Of a stretch of 64,000 nucleotides of DNA, positions 37,064-47,269 are shown piece by piece (within the stretch, counting starts at the first letter, position 1; every line of letters starts with the position of its first letter). The stretch covers positions 868,001-932,000 of the forward strand of contig NZ_VCNH01000008.1 of assembly GCF_024355225.1 (NCBI RefSeq). Direction: 5' to 3'. Made by a program: the position numbers and the translations under genes. Source of the DNA: Roseovarius sp. M141. Its GTDB lineage: Bacteria; Pseudomonadota; Alphaproteobacteria; Rhodobacterales; Rhodobacteraceae. The notes under the pieces are model-generated. The model was not told where the DNA came from. It did not search any database and worked only from the letters and a program-made list of their open reading frames with translations.

Positions 37064-38875
37064 ATGGCCTTGCACCCGGTTCTGGAGCGCGTGACGGACA
37101 ACATCATCGACCGCAGCGCGAAAACGCGCGGTGCGTATCTGCAAAGGATGGAGGCCGCCCGGTCCAAGGGACCGGCCCGCGCGCATCTGTCCTGTAGCGG
37201 GCAGGCGCATGCATACGCGGCAGCGGATGATGGCGACAAGGCCGCGCTGGCCACCACCAGCGCAGGCAATCTGGGCATCGTCACTGCCTATAACGACATG
37301 CTGTCGGCGCATCAGCCATTCAACCGCTTCCCCGAGCTGATCCGCGACGCGGTGCGGCAGGCAGGCGGCACCGCGCAGGTCGCGGGCGGCGTGCCTGCCA
37401 TGTGCGACGGCGTCACCCAAGGCGAGGCGGGGATGGAGCTTAGCCTGTTTTCCCGCGACGTCATCGCGCTGGCCGCCGCTGTTGCGCTGAGCCATGACAC
37501 GTTCGACGCTTCCGTATTTCTGGGCGTGTGTGACAAGATCGTGCCGGGCCTTGTGATCGCGGCGCAGGCCTTTGGCCACATGCCCGCCGTGTTCCTGCCC
37601 GCTGGGCCGATGACCAGCGGCCTGCCCAATGACGACAAGGCCAAGGTGCGCCAGAAATTCGCTACCGGCGACGCCACGCGCGAGGAATTGATGCAGGCCG
37701 AAATGGCCGCCTATCACGGCCCCGGCACCTGCACATTCTACGGGACTGCAAACACCAATCAGATGCTGATGGAGTTCATGGGCCTGCACCTGCCCGGTGC
37801 CAGCTTTGTCACGCCCAATACCGACCTGCGCGACGCGCTGACGCGCGAAGGCGCCCGGCGCGCGCTGGCGCTGAGCGCGCAGGGGAACAACTACACCCCG
37901 GTGTGCAAGATTCTGGACGAGCGGGCCTTTGTGAATGGCATCGTCGGACTGAACGCCACGGGCGGGTCGACCAACCTGCTGATCCACCTCATCGCGATGG
38001 CGCGGGCCGGGGGGATCATCCTGGACTGGCAGGATTTCTCGGCCCTGTCGGACATCACGCCCCTGATGGCGCGCGTCTATCCCAACGGTCTGGCCGATGT
38101 GAACCATTTTCACGCGGCCGGGGGTCTTGGCTACATGATTGGCAACCTGCTGGCGAACGGCCTGCTGCATCCCGATACCGCCACGGTTGGCGGCGACGGC
38201 CTGCACGCCTATACGCAAGAGCCGCGATTGCAGGGCAGTGATCTGGTCTGGCAGGACGGCGCCGGGCGCAGCCTGAACGACAAGATCCTGCGCCCTGCGA
38301 CCGATCCGTTTCAGGCGTCGGGCGGGCTGGTGCGGCTGAGTGGTGCGCTGGGCACGGCGGTGATGAAGATTTCCGCCGTCGCGCCCGAGCATCGCATCGT
38401 CGAGGCGCCCGTGCGCGTGTTCGATGACCAAGATGCTGTGAAGATCGCGTTCAAGGCGGGCGAATTGACCGGCGATCTGATCGTCGTTGTCCGGTTTCAG
38501 GGGCCAAAGGCCAATGGCATGCCCGAATTGCACAGCCTGACGCCGCTTCTGTCGATCCTTCAGGGGCGCGGGCAAAAGGTGGCGCTGGTCACCGATGGGC
38601 GCATGTCCGGCGCCTCGGGCAAGGTGCCCGCCGCGATCCACATCTGCCCCGAGGCGATGGATGGTGGTGCCATCGCACAGCTGCGCGACGGGGATATCCT
38701 GCGGATCGATGCCGAGGCCGGAACGCTTGATATCCTCACCGATGGCGTGCTGGATCGCCCCGCCGCCACGGCAGACCTCAGCGCCAATCAGTTCGGCGTC
38801 GGGCGCGAGCTGTTCGCGTCATTTCGCGGCAATGTCGGCTCTGCCGAAACCGGCGCGACGATTTTTGGAGACTGA
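37064..38875 (+). CDS. edd: 6-phosphogluconate dehydratase
   Basis: A 603-residue IlvD/Edd-family [4Fe-4S] dehydratase of the Entner-Doudoroff pathway. Key blocks are [79 protein letters not shown], and the C-terminal [32 protein letters not shown] precedes the ATG. It is followed by eda after 3 bases. The neighbouring glp operon feeds the lower part of the same sugar routes. Confidence 0.95.
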   Translation: MALHPVLERVTDNIIDRSAKTRGAYLQRMEAARSKGPARAHLSCSGQAHAYAAADDGDKAALATTSAGNLGIVTAYNDMLSAHQPFNRFPELIRDAVRQAGGTAQVAGGVPAMCDGVTQGEAGMELSLFSRDVIALAAAVALSHDTFDASVFLGVCDKIVPGLVIAAQAFGHMPAVFLPAGPMTSGLPNDDKAKVRQKFATGDATREELMQAEMAAYHGPGTCTFYGTANTNQMLMEFMGLHLPGASFVTPNTDLRDALTREGARRALALSAQGNNYTPVCKILDERAFVNGIVGLNATGGSTNLLIHLIAMARAGGIILDWQDFSALSDITPLMARVYPNGLADVNHFHAAGGLGYMIGNLLANGLLHPDTATVGGDGLHAYTQEPRLQGSDLVWQDGAGRSLNDKILRPATDPFQASGGLVRLSGALGTAVMKISAVAPEHRIVEAPVRVFDDQDAVKIAFKAGELTGDLIVVVRFQGPKANGMPELHSLTPLLSILQGRGQKVALVTDGRMSGASGKVPAAIHICPEAMDGGAIAQLRDGDILRIDAEAGTLDILTDGVLDRPAATADLSANQFGVGRELFASFRGNVGSAETGATIFGD

Positions 38876-38878
38876 CTC

Positions 38879-39532
38879 ATGCCCATAACCGCACCCGAGG
38901 CCAGCAGTCAGACCCGTGAAATCTGCGCATTGGCCCCCGTGGTTCCCGTCCTTGTCATCCATGACGCCGCCCACGCGCGCCCCTTGGCCGAGGCGTTGAT
39001 CGCGGGCGGTCTGCCCGCGTTGGAGGTGACGCTGCGCACCCCTGCCGCGCTGGAGGCGATTCGCGCGATGGCCGGGGTGCCGGGCGGGCATGTCGGCGCG
39101 GGCACGCTGATAACCCCCGATGACGTGCGCGCGGCCAAGGCGGCAGGCGCGCAGTTCGGCGTCTCGCCCGGCGCGACAGGGGCGCTGCTGGATGCCTGCG
39201 AGGCCGAGGGCCTGCCCCTTCTGCCCGGCGCCGCCACCGCGACCGAGGCGATGGCGCTATTGGCGCGCGGGTACGCGATGCAGAAGTTCTTTCCCGCCGA
39301 AGCCTCCGGCGGCGCGCCCGCCCTTGCGGCCATCGGTGGTCCCCTGCCGCAGATCACCTTCTGTCCGACGGGCGGCGTAAATGTAGACAATGCCGCGCAA
39401 TATCTGAGCCTGCCCAATGTCATCTGTGTCGGCGGCAGCTGGATTGCCCCCCGTGATCTGGTGAAGGCCGAAGATTGGGGCGCGATCACGGCATTGGCCC
39501 GCGCTGCTGTGAAAATTGGACGCAAACTATGA
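38879..39532 (+). CDS. eda: KDPG aldolase
   Basis: A 217-residue class I aldolase that splits 2-keto-3-deoxy-6-phosphogluconate into pyruvate and glyceraldehyde 3-phosphate. VVPVLVIHDAAHARPLAEALIAGGLPALEVTLRTPAALEAI is the N-terminal region with the catalytic Glu; the Schiff-base Lys is in YAMQKFFPAEASGG and the phosphate loop in FCPTGGVN. It forms an operon with edd. Its gap to the next gene (39533-39765) contains nothing I can support. Confidence 0.94.
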   Translation: MPITAPEASSQTREICALAPVVPVLVIHDAAHARPLAEALIAGGLPALEVTLRTPAALEAIRAMAGVPGGHVGAGTLITPDDVRAAKAAGAQFGVSPGATGALLDACEAEGLPLLPGAATATEAMALLARGYAMQKFFPAEASGGAPALAAIGGPLPQITFCPTGGVNVDNAAQYLSLPNVICVGGSWIAPRDLVKAEDWGAITALARAAVKIGRKL

Positions 39533-39765
39533 TGGGTGGGGGAAGTGGCGCCTGCATTCACCGATCCGCGCGCTTGGCCGGGAACCCGTATCCGTGAGAA
39601 ACTGTACCCAGCCCCCCATGTTCGATGGGCCCGCAATCCCTATCGATGATCGGGCCTGATCAGAGGGTGCTTTGGATGTCGTCCACGGCCCGCTCCGGAC
39701 CTGAGGTGGATCGCCAGGCGGTGCGGTTTCCCCGAAGGCGCGGGTCATGGTCGGCGCAGCACGCG

Positions 39766-40056
39766 CTAAAGATCGGCGACTATCTCGCCTTTCATCTCTC
39801 CTGTCATCCGGGTTTGATCCACCCGGTCGACCGATCTGCGAACCTCGTCGATCTTCAGTTCGGCTGCGTCCCTCGTGGCCTTGTCCGGCCATTCGGTGAT
39901 AACCGCACTGGTCCGTTCACTGGTGCGGATCACCGTGATGCGGGTTGCCCCGAAACTCTTGAGCGCAGGAAGCCGCTTTTCCTCGATTGAGCGCAGGGCA
40001 AAATTGTAGTCGACCCCATCCGCAATCTCCCAGGTCGTGATTGTAATGTAGCGCAT
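39766..40056 (-). CDS. Small protein of unknown function
   Basis: A 96-residue protein starting MRYITITTWEIADGVDYNFALRSIEEKRLPALKSFGATRITVIRT. The beta-alpha-beta pattern and length look like a dimeric ferredoxin-like (Dabb/ABM-type) fold, but I do not recognise a specific family. No signal peptide or membrane segment. A perfect AAGGAGG 6-8 bases before the ATG supports real translation. It stands alone between eda and pntB and shares their strand only with pntB. Confidence 0.6.
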   Translation of the reverse strand: MRYITITTWEIADGVDYNFALRSIEEKRLPALKSFGATRITVIRTSERTSAVITEWPDKATRDAAELKIDEVRRSVDRVDQTRMTGEMKGEIVADL

Positions 40057-40186
40057 ATCTCAGCCTCCTTAGGGTATCATTGCAGTCTATCACGAAACCG
40101 GTCCCAAGTTTACCGTCTGTCAGGCGCGGTGACGGCCATTCCTACTGAACATAATCCGGTCAGCGCCGCAGCCTTGAGCCCCTGAA

Positions 40187-41650
40187 TCAGTCAATCATAG
40201 GCAACAGGGTGTTGATCGACACCTTCGCATCGCCATAGAACATGCGGGTGTTTTCCCGGTAGAAAAGCGGGTTTTCGATGCCGGAATAGCCTGTCCCCTG
40301 GCCGCGTTTGGACACGAATACCTGCGCCGCCTCCCACACGCGCAGCACGGGCATGCCCGCGATCGGCGAATTGGGATCGTCCTGTGCGGCGGGGTTCACG
40401 ATGTCGTTCGATCCGATGACGATGACCACGTCCGTCTTGGACAGGTCGTCGTTGATCTCGTCCATTTCCATCACGATGTCATAGGGCACCTTCGCCTCGG
40501 CCAGCAGTACGTTCATGTGGCCGGGCAGGCGGCCCGCGACGGGGTGGATGGCAAAGCGCACGTTCTTGCCCTTGGCGCGCAGCTTGGTCACCAGATCCGA
40601 CACCGCCCCCTGCGCCTGGGCGACGGCCATGCCGTAGCCCGGCACGATCACGACGCTGTCGGCGTCGTTCAGCGCAGCGGCAACGCCGTCCGCGTCAATC
40701 GCGACCTGCTGCCCCTCGACTTCCATCGCCGGGCCGGTCGTGTTGCCAAATCCACCGAGGATCACAGACACGAACGACCGGTTCATCGCCTTGCACATGA
40801 TGTAGCTGAGGATCGCCCCGGACGAGCCGACCAGCGCGCCGGTCACGATCAGCAGGTCATTGCCCAGTGAAAACCCGATCGCCGCTGCTGCCCAGCCGGA
40901 ATAGGAATTCAGCATCGACACGACGACCGGCATGTCGGCGCCGCCGATCCCCATGATCAGATGATAGCCGATGAAGAACGCCAGCAGCGTCATCAGCAGC
41001 AGCGTCCAGATGCCTGCGCCGCTCATAAAAAGGATCATCAGCAGCACCGACAGGCCCGCTGCAACCGCGTTCAGCGCGTGACCACCGGGCAATTTCTCGG
41101 CCTTTGACGTGATCTTGCCCGCCAGTTTGCCAAAGGCGACGACCGACCCGGTGAACGTCACCGCGCCGATGAAAACGCCCAGAAACACCTCGGCGCGCAG
41201 GATGGTATGCTCTGCCCCACTTTTGCTGGCGAGGGACTTGGCAAAACCGGTCAGGCCCTGCTGGTCCAGCCATGCGTCGCCGCCACTGGCGGGCATCGCC
41301 GCCTTGAGCGCCAGCACCGATTGCAGTTCCAGATAGGCGTTGAAGCCGATGAAAACAGCTGCAAGGCCAACAAAAGAGTGCAGCGCCGCGACCAGTTGGG
41401 GCATCTCGGTCATCTCGACCCTTTTCGCCACATACCAGCCAAGGACCGAGCCGCCGGCGATCATCACCAAGATGATGAACCAGTTGCCCATGCCGGGACC
41501 GAACACCGTCGCCACCACGGCGGCGCCCATGCCGACGATGCCGTACCAAACAGCGCGCTTGGCGCTTTCCTGCCCCGATAGCCCGCCCAGCGACAGGATG
41601 AATAGGACGGCTGCCGCGATGTAGGCCGCAGACACGATTCCGATTGTCAT
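40187..41650 (-). CDS. pntB: NAD(P) transhydrogenase subunit beta
   Basis: A 487-residue integral membrane protein with about nine hydrophobic segments in its first 290 residues and a C-terminal NADP(H)-binding domain III ([67 protein letters not shown]). It uses the proton gradient to reduce NADP+ with NADH. GAGAGGA precedes the ATG. It lies 13 bases after pntA. Confidence 0.95.
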   Translation of the reverse strand: MTIGIVSAAYIAAAVLFILSLGGLSGQESAKRAVWYGIVGMGAAVVATVFGPGMGNWFIILVMIAGGSVLGWYVAKRVEMTEMPQLVAALHSFVGLAAVFIGFNAYLELQSVLALKAAMPASGGDAWLDQQGLTGFAKSLASKSGAEHTILRAEVFLGVFIGAVTFTGSVVAFGKLAGKITSKAEKLPGGHALNAVAAGLSVLLMILFMSGAGIWTLLLMTLLAFFIGYHLIMGIGGADMPVVVSMLNSYSGWAAAAIGFSLGNDLLIVTGALVGSSGAILSYIMCKAMNRSFVSVILGGFGNTTGPAMEVEGQQVAIDADGVAAALNDADSVVIVPGYGMAVAQAQGAVSDLVTKLRAKGKNVRFAIHPVAGRLPGHMNVLLAEAKVPYDIVMEMDEINDDLSKTDVVIVIGSNDIVNPAAQDDPNSPIAGMPVLRVWEAAQVFVSKRGQGTGYSGIENPLFYRENTRMFYGDAKVSINTLLPMID

Positions 41651-41663
41651 TGTTGCTGTCCTC

Positions 41664-43232
41664 TCAGGATTTCTGGAACATCGCCAACATGCGGCGCGTC
41701 ACAAGGAAGCCCCCCACGATGTTGATGCTGGCGATAAAGACCGACACGGCGGCAAGAAGCACGACCAGCCATGAGCCGGACCCGATTTGCAGCAAGGCGC
41801 CCAGAATGACGATGCCGGAAATGGCATTCGTCACCGCCATCAGCGGCGTGTGCAGGGAATGCGAGACGTTCCAGATGACCGAAAAACCGATGAAGCAGGC
41901 CAATACGAAGACAATGAAATGACTCATGAAGCTGTCGGGGGCAAAGCCGCCGATCAGCACCATGATGACGGCGCCAAGCGCCAGCATACCCACCTGCGTT
42001 TTCGTCTGCTTGCGCACATGCGCCAGGTCGCTTGCCTTCTTTTCCTCGGCCGTCGGTACTGGCGTGGTCTGTTTCGGCTTGGCCGCGATGGCCTGCACCT
42101 TGGGCGGTGGGGGCGGATAGGTGATCGCACCCGCATGCACGACGGTCGCGCCGCGAATGACGTCATCCTCCATATTGTGCACGACCAGGCCGTTCTTGTC
42201 AGGCGTCAGATCCGTCATCATGTGCCGGATGTTCGTGGAATAGAGGCTGGACGCCTGCGCGGCCATGCGGCTGGGAAAATCCGTGTAGCCGATGATGGTG
42301 ACGCCGTTATCGGTCACGATCTTTTCGTCCTTGACGGTCAGCTTGCAATTGCCACCCTTTTCGGCGGCCAGATCGACGATGACCGATCCGGGCTTCATCG
42401 CCTTGACCATGTCCTCGGTCCACAGCTCGGGCGCGTCGCGGTTCGGGATCAGGGCGGTGGTGATGACGATATCGATGTTCGGCGCCAGTTCGCGGAACTT
42501 GGCCAGTTGGGCCTCGCGGAATTCGGGGGATGAGACCGAGGCATAGCCCCCCGTCGCCGCGCCGTCCTGTGCCTCGTCGAAATCCAGATAGACGAACTCG
42601 GCCCCCATGCTTTCGACCTGCTCGGCAACCTCGGGGCGCACGTCAAACGCCAGCGTGACCGCACCCAGCGACGTGGATGTGCCGATCGCGGCAAGCCCCG
42701 CGACTCCGGCGCCGATCACCAGCACCCGCGCTGGTGGCACCTTGCCTGCGGCGGTGATCTGCCCGGTAAAGAAGCGCCCGAAATTGCCGCCCGCCTCGAT
42801 CACCGCGCGGTAGCCCGCGATATTGGCCATGGATGACAGCGCATCCATCTTTTGCGCGCGCGAAATCCGCGGCACCATTTCCATCGCGATGACGCTGGCG
42901 CCCGAGGCGCGCGCCGCCTCCATCCCCGTATCGTTGCCGCCGGGATCAAAGAACGAGATCAGCGTCTGATCCTCGCGCAGGCGTTTCAGTTCCGTGCCAT
43001 TCGGGGGGCGCACCTTGGCCACGATATCGCTGGCCTTCCACAGCGCGGCGGCGGTTTTGATCACCTCGACGCCGGCAGCCTTGTAATCGGCATCCGCAAA
43101 CCCGGCGCCCCGCCCTGCGCCGCTTTGGATTGCGCAATCATATCCCAGCTTTTGCAATTGCGCCGCGCTTTCGGGCGTCATCGCAACGCGCGCTTCACCG
43201 TCTGTGACTTCTGCTGGAACACCAATTTTCAC
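41664..43232 (-). CDS. pntA: NAD(P) transhydrogenase subunit alpha
   Basis: A 522-residue full-length alpha subunit. The NAD-binding domain I runs from the N-terminus ([20 protein letters not shown]) through the Rossmann loop [22 protein letters not shown] near residue 175; about four hydrophobic segments follow after residue 400. Many alphaproteobacteria split this gene into pntAA and pntAB; here it is fused. It starts with GTG at 43232. The 259-base region upstream, shared with the divergent MBL gene, has no further gene. Confidence 0.94.
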   Translation of the reverse strand: MKIGVPAEVTDGEARVAMTPESAAQLQKLGYDCAIQSGAGRGAGFADADYKAAGVEVIKTAAALWKASDIVAKVRPPNGTELKRLREDQTLISFFDPGGNDTGMEAARASGASVIAMEMVPRISRAQKMDALSSMANIAGYRAVIEAGGNFGRFFTGQITAAGKVPPARVLVIGAGVAGLAAIGTSTSLGAVTLAFDVRPEVAEQVESMGAEFVYLDFDEAQDGAATGGYASVSSPEFREAQLAKFRELAPNIDIVITTALIPNRDAPELWTEDMVKAMKPGSVIVDLAAEKGGNCKLTVKDEKIVTDNGVTIIGYTDFPSRMAAQASSLYSTNIRHMMTDLTPDKNGLVVHNMEDDVIRGATVVHAGAITYPPPPPKVQAIAAKPKQTTPVPTAEEKKASDLAHVRKQTKTQVGMLALGAVIMVLIGGFAPDSFMSHFIVFVLACFIGFSVIWNVSHSLHTPLMAVTNAISGIVILGALLQIGSGSWLVVLLAAVSVFIASINIVGGFLVTRRMLAMFQKS

Positions 43233-43491
43233 GTCTGCCTACCAATCCGTTTTGTTTGGCGCCGACGCGCCCGGGCAAGGCGTGTCGCGGCGCAAAATCT
43301 CTTGTGAGTAAACCACACCCGCAGCGTAACGTCGAAAAATAAGCATATGTGGGATAGCTTGGCAACGCCTAGGACGGGGCCGCGGCGTGGCTGGGCGCCG
43401 CAACAGCCGCCGCGCAGCTCAGCCAAGCCTTGATTTTCTTCTGTTGTTGGTGTGATATTCAGTAAGTGGAATTTGTGCCTGGGGATACCGC

Positions 43492-44409
43492 ATGCAGTTC
43501 GGCAGACGACAGGTTCTTGCAGGTCTGGGCGGTCTGGCGCTTGGAAACGTGGCTCTGCCATCGTTCGCGCGCACCGTGATGCACCTGGGCGACGCCGAGG
43601 TGATCGGCCTCAGCGACGGTAATCTGGTCCTGCCTGCCGCCTTCTTTTTCCAAGGGCTGCCGCAGGATGAGCTGGATCTGATCCTGTCCAGACATAACGT
43701 GCCCCGTGATCAGCTGAAGCCGCCATGCAACCTGACCCTGCTGCGCCACGAGGGCAGGATCGTGCTGTTCGATGCAGGCGCCGGTCCGGCCTTCATGCCG
43801 AGCGCGGGCGAGATTCCGGACAGTCTGGAGGCCGAGGGGCTGACTCCCGGGGACATCACGCATGTGGTGTTCACCCATGCGCATCCCGACCATCTGTGGG
43901 GCATACTGGACGATTTCGACGAGCCGGTGTTTTCGCAGGCCAAGCTGATGATCGGGCAGGCCGAATGGGAGTATTGGACAGACCCGGACACGGTGGACAC
44001 CATCGGGGCGGCCCGCGCATCCTTTGCCGTGGGCGCCGCGCGCAGGCTGGCCGCGATCGAGGGCCAGATCAGCTTGTTCAACGGCGGCGAAGAAATCCTG
44101 CCGGGCGTGATGGCCCATGCCACGCCCGGCCACACCCCCGGCCACATGTCATTCGAGATTCGCGATGGCTCCAGCGCCGTGATGGTTGGCGGTGACGCAA
44201 TCGGCAATGATCACGTGGCCTTCGAGCGCCCGGACTGGGCCAGCGGCGCGGACCAAAACGCAGATCTGGGGGCCAGGACGCGGATGCGTCTGCTGGATCA
44301 GCTTGCGACGGATGATATCGCCTTGCTGGGGTTTCACCTGCCGCATGGCGGGCTGGGCCGGGTCGAGCGGGCCGCAGATTCCTATCAATTTCTACCGGCG
44401 GACGCATGA
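43492..44409 (+). CDS. MBL-fold hydrolase with Tat-type signal
   Basis: A 305-residue metallo-beta-lactamase-fold protein. The N-terminus GRRQVLAGLGGLALGNVALPSFA looks like a twin-arginine signal, so it is probably periplasmic. The metal motif is canonical: FTHAHPDHLWG, with later HATPGHTPGH, VGGDAIG and GFHLPHGG ligands. It overlaps the next MBL gene by 4 bases and both lie beside the sox cluster. SoxH of related clusters is also an MBL protein, but orthology is not certain. Substrate unknown. Confidence 0.82.
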   Translation: MQFGRRQVLAGLGGLALGNVALPSFARTVMHLGDAEVIGLSDGNLVLPAAFFFQGLPQDELDLILSRHNVPRDQLKPPCNLTLLRHEGRIVLFDAGAGPAFMPSAGEIPDSLEAEGLTPGDITHVVFTHAHPDHLWGILDDFDEPVFSQAKLMIGQAEWEYWTDPDTVDTIGAARASFAVGAARRLAAIEGQISLFNGGEEILPGVMAHATPGHTPGHMSFEIRDGSSAVMVGGDAIGNDHVAFERPDWASGADQNADLGARTRMRLLDQLATDDIALLGFHLPHGGLGRVERAADSYQFLPADA

Positions 44410-45350
44410 TGCGCTGGGTTCTGCCTTTGATACTTGCCGCTGCCACTGCCCATGCCAGCGAGGATATCGCGGATAAATACCCCGGCTCGCTGCTCTATGA
44501 TAAACCCTACGAGGTGATTCCCGGCGTCTTTTCCGCCATCGGCGCCACCGCGCCGCCAACCTACGAGAACGCGGGCCACAACAATAATCTCAGTTTCATC
44601 GTCACCGGCGATGGGGTCGTCGTGATCAACGGCGGCGCATCCTACGGTCTGGCCAAGGCGCTGCATGACGAAATCAGGGCCGTGACCGATCAGGAGGTCA
44701 AGCTGGTCTTTAACGAGAACGGTCAGGGCCACGCGATACTGGGCAACAGCTACTGGGCCGGGCAGGGCGTGCCAATTGTCGCGCATGTTGATGCAGCCGA
44801 CGTGGTCGCGGAAAATGGCGGCACCATTCTGGAGGACATGAAACGTTACAACAAGGACCGCGCCGAGGGGACCGAAGTGCAAGGCCCGACCGAGACGTTT
44901 CAGGATGAATACATCGTCGAAATGGGCGATTTCCGGATCGAGGCGCGGTATCTGGGCCCGGCCCATTCGCCCGGCGACATCGTGATCTGGCTGCCCGGGC
45001 AAAGCCTTGTCATATCGGGCGATATGGCCTTTCACGAGCGGATGCTGCCGATTTTCGCGGACACCTACACCGCCGACTGGCTGGAGACGTGGGATAGCGA
45101 ATTCGAGCCGCTGAAGGCCACCTATGTCATCCCCGGCCACGGGCATCCGACGAATATGGCGCAGGTGCGCCGCTATACGAGGGACTATCTGGTCTATTTG
45201 CGGGGCAAGATCGGCGCACATCTGGAGGCAGGCGGTGGTCTGGCCGAGGCCTATTACGTGGACCAGTCGCCCTATGCCAATCTGGACACGTTCGAGGAGC
45301 TGGCAACCAAGAACGCCGGGCGCGTATTCGAGCAGATGGAGTTTGAATAG
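44406..45350 (+). CDS. SoxH-like MBL-fold protein with altered metal motif
   Basis: A 314-residue protein with a Sec signal (MMRWVLPLILAAATAHA) and an MBL fold. At residues 103-110 the usual HxHxDH motif is replaced by NENGQGHA, keeping only one His, in the otherwise normal context VFNENGQGHAILGNSYW. Later ligands are present: AHSPGD, SGDMAF and PGHGHP. This may be a distinct clade with different metal content or a non-hydrolytic role. It is translationally coupled to the preceding canonical MBL gene and near soxF. Confidence 0.78.
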   Translation: MMRWVLPLILAAATAHASEDIADKYPGSLLYDKPYEVIPGVFSAIGATAPPTYENAGHNNNLSFIVTGDGVVVINGGASYGLAKALHDEIRAVTDQEVKLVFNENGQGHAILGNSYWAGQGVPIVAHVDAADVVAENGGTILEDMKRYNKDRAEGTEVQGPTETFQDEYIVEMGDFRIEARYLGPAHSPGDIVIWLPGQSLVISGDMAFHERMLPIFADTYTADWLETWDSEFEPLKATYVIPGHGHPTNMAQVRRYTRDYLVYLRGKIGAHLEAGGGLAEAYYVDQSPYANLDTFEELATKNAGRVFEQMEFE

Positions 45351-45461
45351 CGCACCCGCACGCAGCGGTCAGGAAGGCTTCACGGCAAAGTCCGCACCAA
45401 GCGGGCGGTGCGTCGTCATCGCCAAATCGGTCGCGCATCGCCACCGACATCGTTATTGCCG

Positions 45462-45893
45462 TTATTCCAACGCGGCCTTCACGATCTCATCCAGCATCGC
45501 CTGCACGTCCTGCATGGGGCCGTCCGGATAGGTGCGGTAACCGATCATCACGTCGCCGCCCTGATCGGCCACGAAGATGCCATAGGGGCAATGTGCGATG
45601 TTCATCGGGTCCGCCTCCATCACCTGACGCGACAGTTGCGCCGAGCAGAAGAGGAAGATGTCGGCCTCGACGAACAGCTCCTTGGTGCTGCCCACGTCGG
45701 CGCCGGTCCGGTTCAGCATTTCGCCGGTATGGCTGACGTAATCCACAACCAGTCCGCGCCCGACGATGGCGTTTTCCACGGCAAAGGCCGCGTCGTCGAA
45801 ACTGCCCTCAAAGGGGTAGGTGACGGCCTGATCGGCAGCCACGGCCGGGGCTGCGCCAAGCGCCAGTATCGCGGCGCTGATGAAGCGTTTCAT
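45462..45893 (-). CDS. DUF302 periplasmic protein
   Basis: A 143-residue protein with a signal peptide (MKRFISAAILALGAAPAVAA) and a DUF302 domain: YPFEGSFDDAAFAVENAIVGRGLVVDYVSHTGEML and FCSAQLSRQVMEADPMNIAHCPYGIFVA. DUF302 proteins are common beside sulfur and thiol metabolism genes; function is unknown. GGAGGA precedes the ATG. It lies 77 bases after soxF on the same strand, with a stem-loop in between, and may be the end of the sox operon. Confidence 0.84.
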   Translation of the reverse strand: MKRFISAAILALGAAPAVAADQAVTYPFEGSFDDAAFAVENAIVGRGLVVDYVSHTGEMLNRTGADVGSTKELFVEADIFLFCSAQLSRQVMEADPMNIAHCPYGIFVADQGGDVMIGYRTYPDGPMQDVQAMLDEIVKAALE

Positions 45894-45931
45894 GGGATGT
45901 CCTCCAGATGTCAGTAGGGTTGTAACATGGT

Positions 45932-45964
45932 GGCGCGCAGATTGGGTTGGCTCAGCTGCGCGCC
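45932..45964 (-). other. Stem-loop between soxF and DUF302
   Basis: GGCGCGCAG and CTGCGCGCC form a perfect 9-bp stem around a 15-base loop. On the sox strand there is no T-run after it; on the other strand TCTTTCTT follows. It could be a weak terminator or processing site that lowers DUF302 expression relative to sox. Confidence 0.45.
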
Positions 45965-45970
45965 TCTTTC

Positions 45971-47239
45971 TTAGCTGAACATGTCAGCGACGATACCGGC
46001 ATACCAGCCTTCGGATTCCTGATAGGTGGCCTTGCGCAGGTCCGGGCTTTCGCCGGGGGCCGAGATGAAGCCGTCGACCTTGGCGATCTTTTCGTCCGTC
46101 GCCTCGTAGGTCGCGCCCACCTTGACGCCGTCATCGGCGGCGATCAGCGACCAGCAGGTGTTGGTGAACTTGGCCGGGAATACGCGTGATCCGGTCAGTG
46201 CGCCGCGCACCGCGTTGGCGCAGACCTTGGCCTGACTGTTGGCGGCAAAGCCGGATTTGGGCATGTCCCCCTGATCGGCCGCGTCGCCCAGAACATGGAT
46301 GTCGGGATCGGCCTTGCTGCTCATGCCGGCGGCATTTACCGGTGCCCAGTTGCCATCCATGACGCCTGCCATCTCGGCGATGCGGCCCGCCTTCATCGCG
46401 GGGATGACGTTGCAGGCATCGACGCCGGTCGTCTCGCCGTCGATGGTGATGGTCATGGCGCTTGGGTCAACCGACACGTTGCCGCCGCCGAAATCCGCGC
46501 CGATCCAGTCGATCATGCCGGGATAATGGGTCAGCCAGCCTTCCTGAAAGAGGGTCATTTTCGAGAATTTCGGCTTGGGGTCCGCGATGATGATCTTGGC
46601 CGTCGGGTTCGCGTCTTTCAGCATATGCGCGACCATCGAGATCCGCTCGTAGGGGCCGGGCGGGCAGCGGAAGGGGTTTGGCGGCGCCACCATCGCGAAT
46701 GTGCCGCCCTCGGGCATGGCGGCAACCTGCGCCCTGAGCAGCTCGGCCTGCGATCCACCCTTGTAGGCATGCGGCATGGCGTTTTGGGATGCCAGCGACC
46801 AGCCCTCAACCGCGCCGTCGATGAAATCAATGCCGGGGCTGAGGATCAGCTTGTCATAGGGCAGGGACGCGCCGCTGGCGAGGCTGACCGTCCTGGCATC
46901 GCGGTCCACGTCCACGGCCCAGTCATGCACCACGTTGATCCCGTATTTTGCCGCCAGCGTGCCATAGGTGTGGCCCAGATCGTCGATCTCCTTGAAGCCA
47001 CCGATATAGAGGTTCGAGAAGAAGCATGTGAAATAGGCGCGCGACGGTTCGATCAGGGTGACGTCGACAGCCCCCTTGCTGTCCTTGGCGATGTAGCGTG
47101 CGGCGGTTGCGCCGCCGGCCCCTCCACCGATGACAACGACGCGGGGCTTGCCCGTGGCTTCGGCCAGCAGGGCAGGGGCGCCAAGCGTGGCGGCGCCGAC
47201 GGCGGCAGTGCTCAGAAACAGGCGTCTGTTCAATCTCAT
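45971..47239 (-). CDS. soxF: SoxF flavoprotein (flavocytochrome c sulfide dehydrogenase family)
   Basis: A 422-residue FAD protein. The N-terminus (RLNRRLFLSTAAVGAATLGAPALLA) is a Tat-type signal. The FAD loop is VVVIGGGAGGATAARYIA. Redox-site cysteines typical of the family occur in FRCPPGPYER and TNTCWSLIAADDGVKVGATY. SoxF forms a pair with a cytochrome partner, SoxE, whose gene is 30 bases upstream; it is not essential for Sox catalysis in known systems but stimulates it. GGGAGGAG precedes the ATG. Confidence 0.9.
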   Translation of the reverse strand: MRLNRRLFLSTAAVGAATLGAPALLAEATGKPRVVVIGGGAGGATAARYIAKDSKGAVDVTLIEPSRAYFTCFFSNLYIGGFKEIDDLGHTYGTLAAKYGINVVHDWAVDVDRDARTVSLASGASLPYDKLILSPGIDFIDGAVEGWSLASQNAMPHAYKGGSQAELLRAQVAAMPEGGTFAMVAPPNPFRCPPGPYERISMVAHMLKDANPTAKIIIADPKPKFSKMTLFQEGWLTHYPGMIDWIGADFGGGNVSVDPSAMTITIDGETTGVDACNVIPAMKAGRIAEMAGVMDGNWAPVNAAGMSSKADPDIHVLGDAADQGDMPKSGFAANSQAKVCANAVRGALTGSRVFPAKFTNTCWSLIAADDGVKVGATYEATDEKIAKVDGFISAPGESPDLRKATYQESEGWYAGIVADMFS

Positions 47240-47269
47240 CGGTCGGCTCCTCCCGGAAAATGGGCCTCG

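Noticed and set aside
36971..38641. 556-codon frame antisense to edd
   Set aside because: It lies wholly over the strongly conserved edd gene and has no recognisable product.
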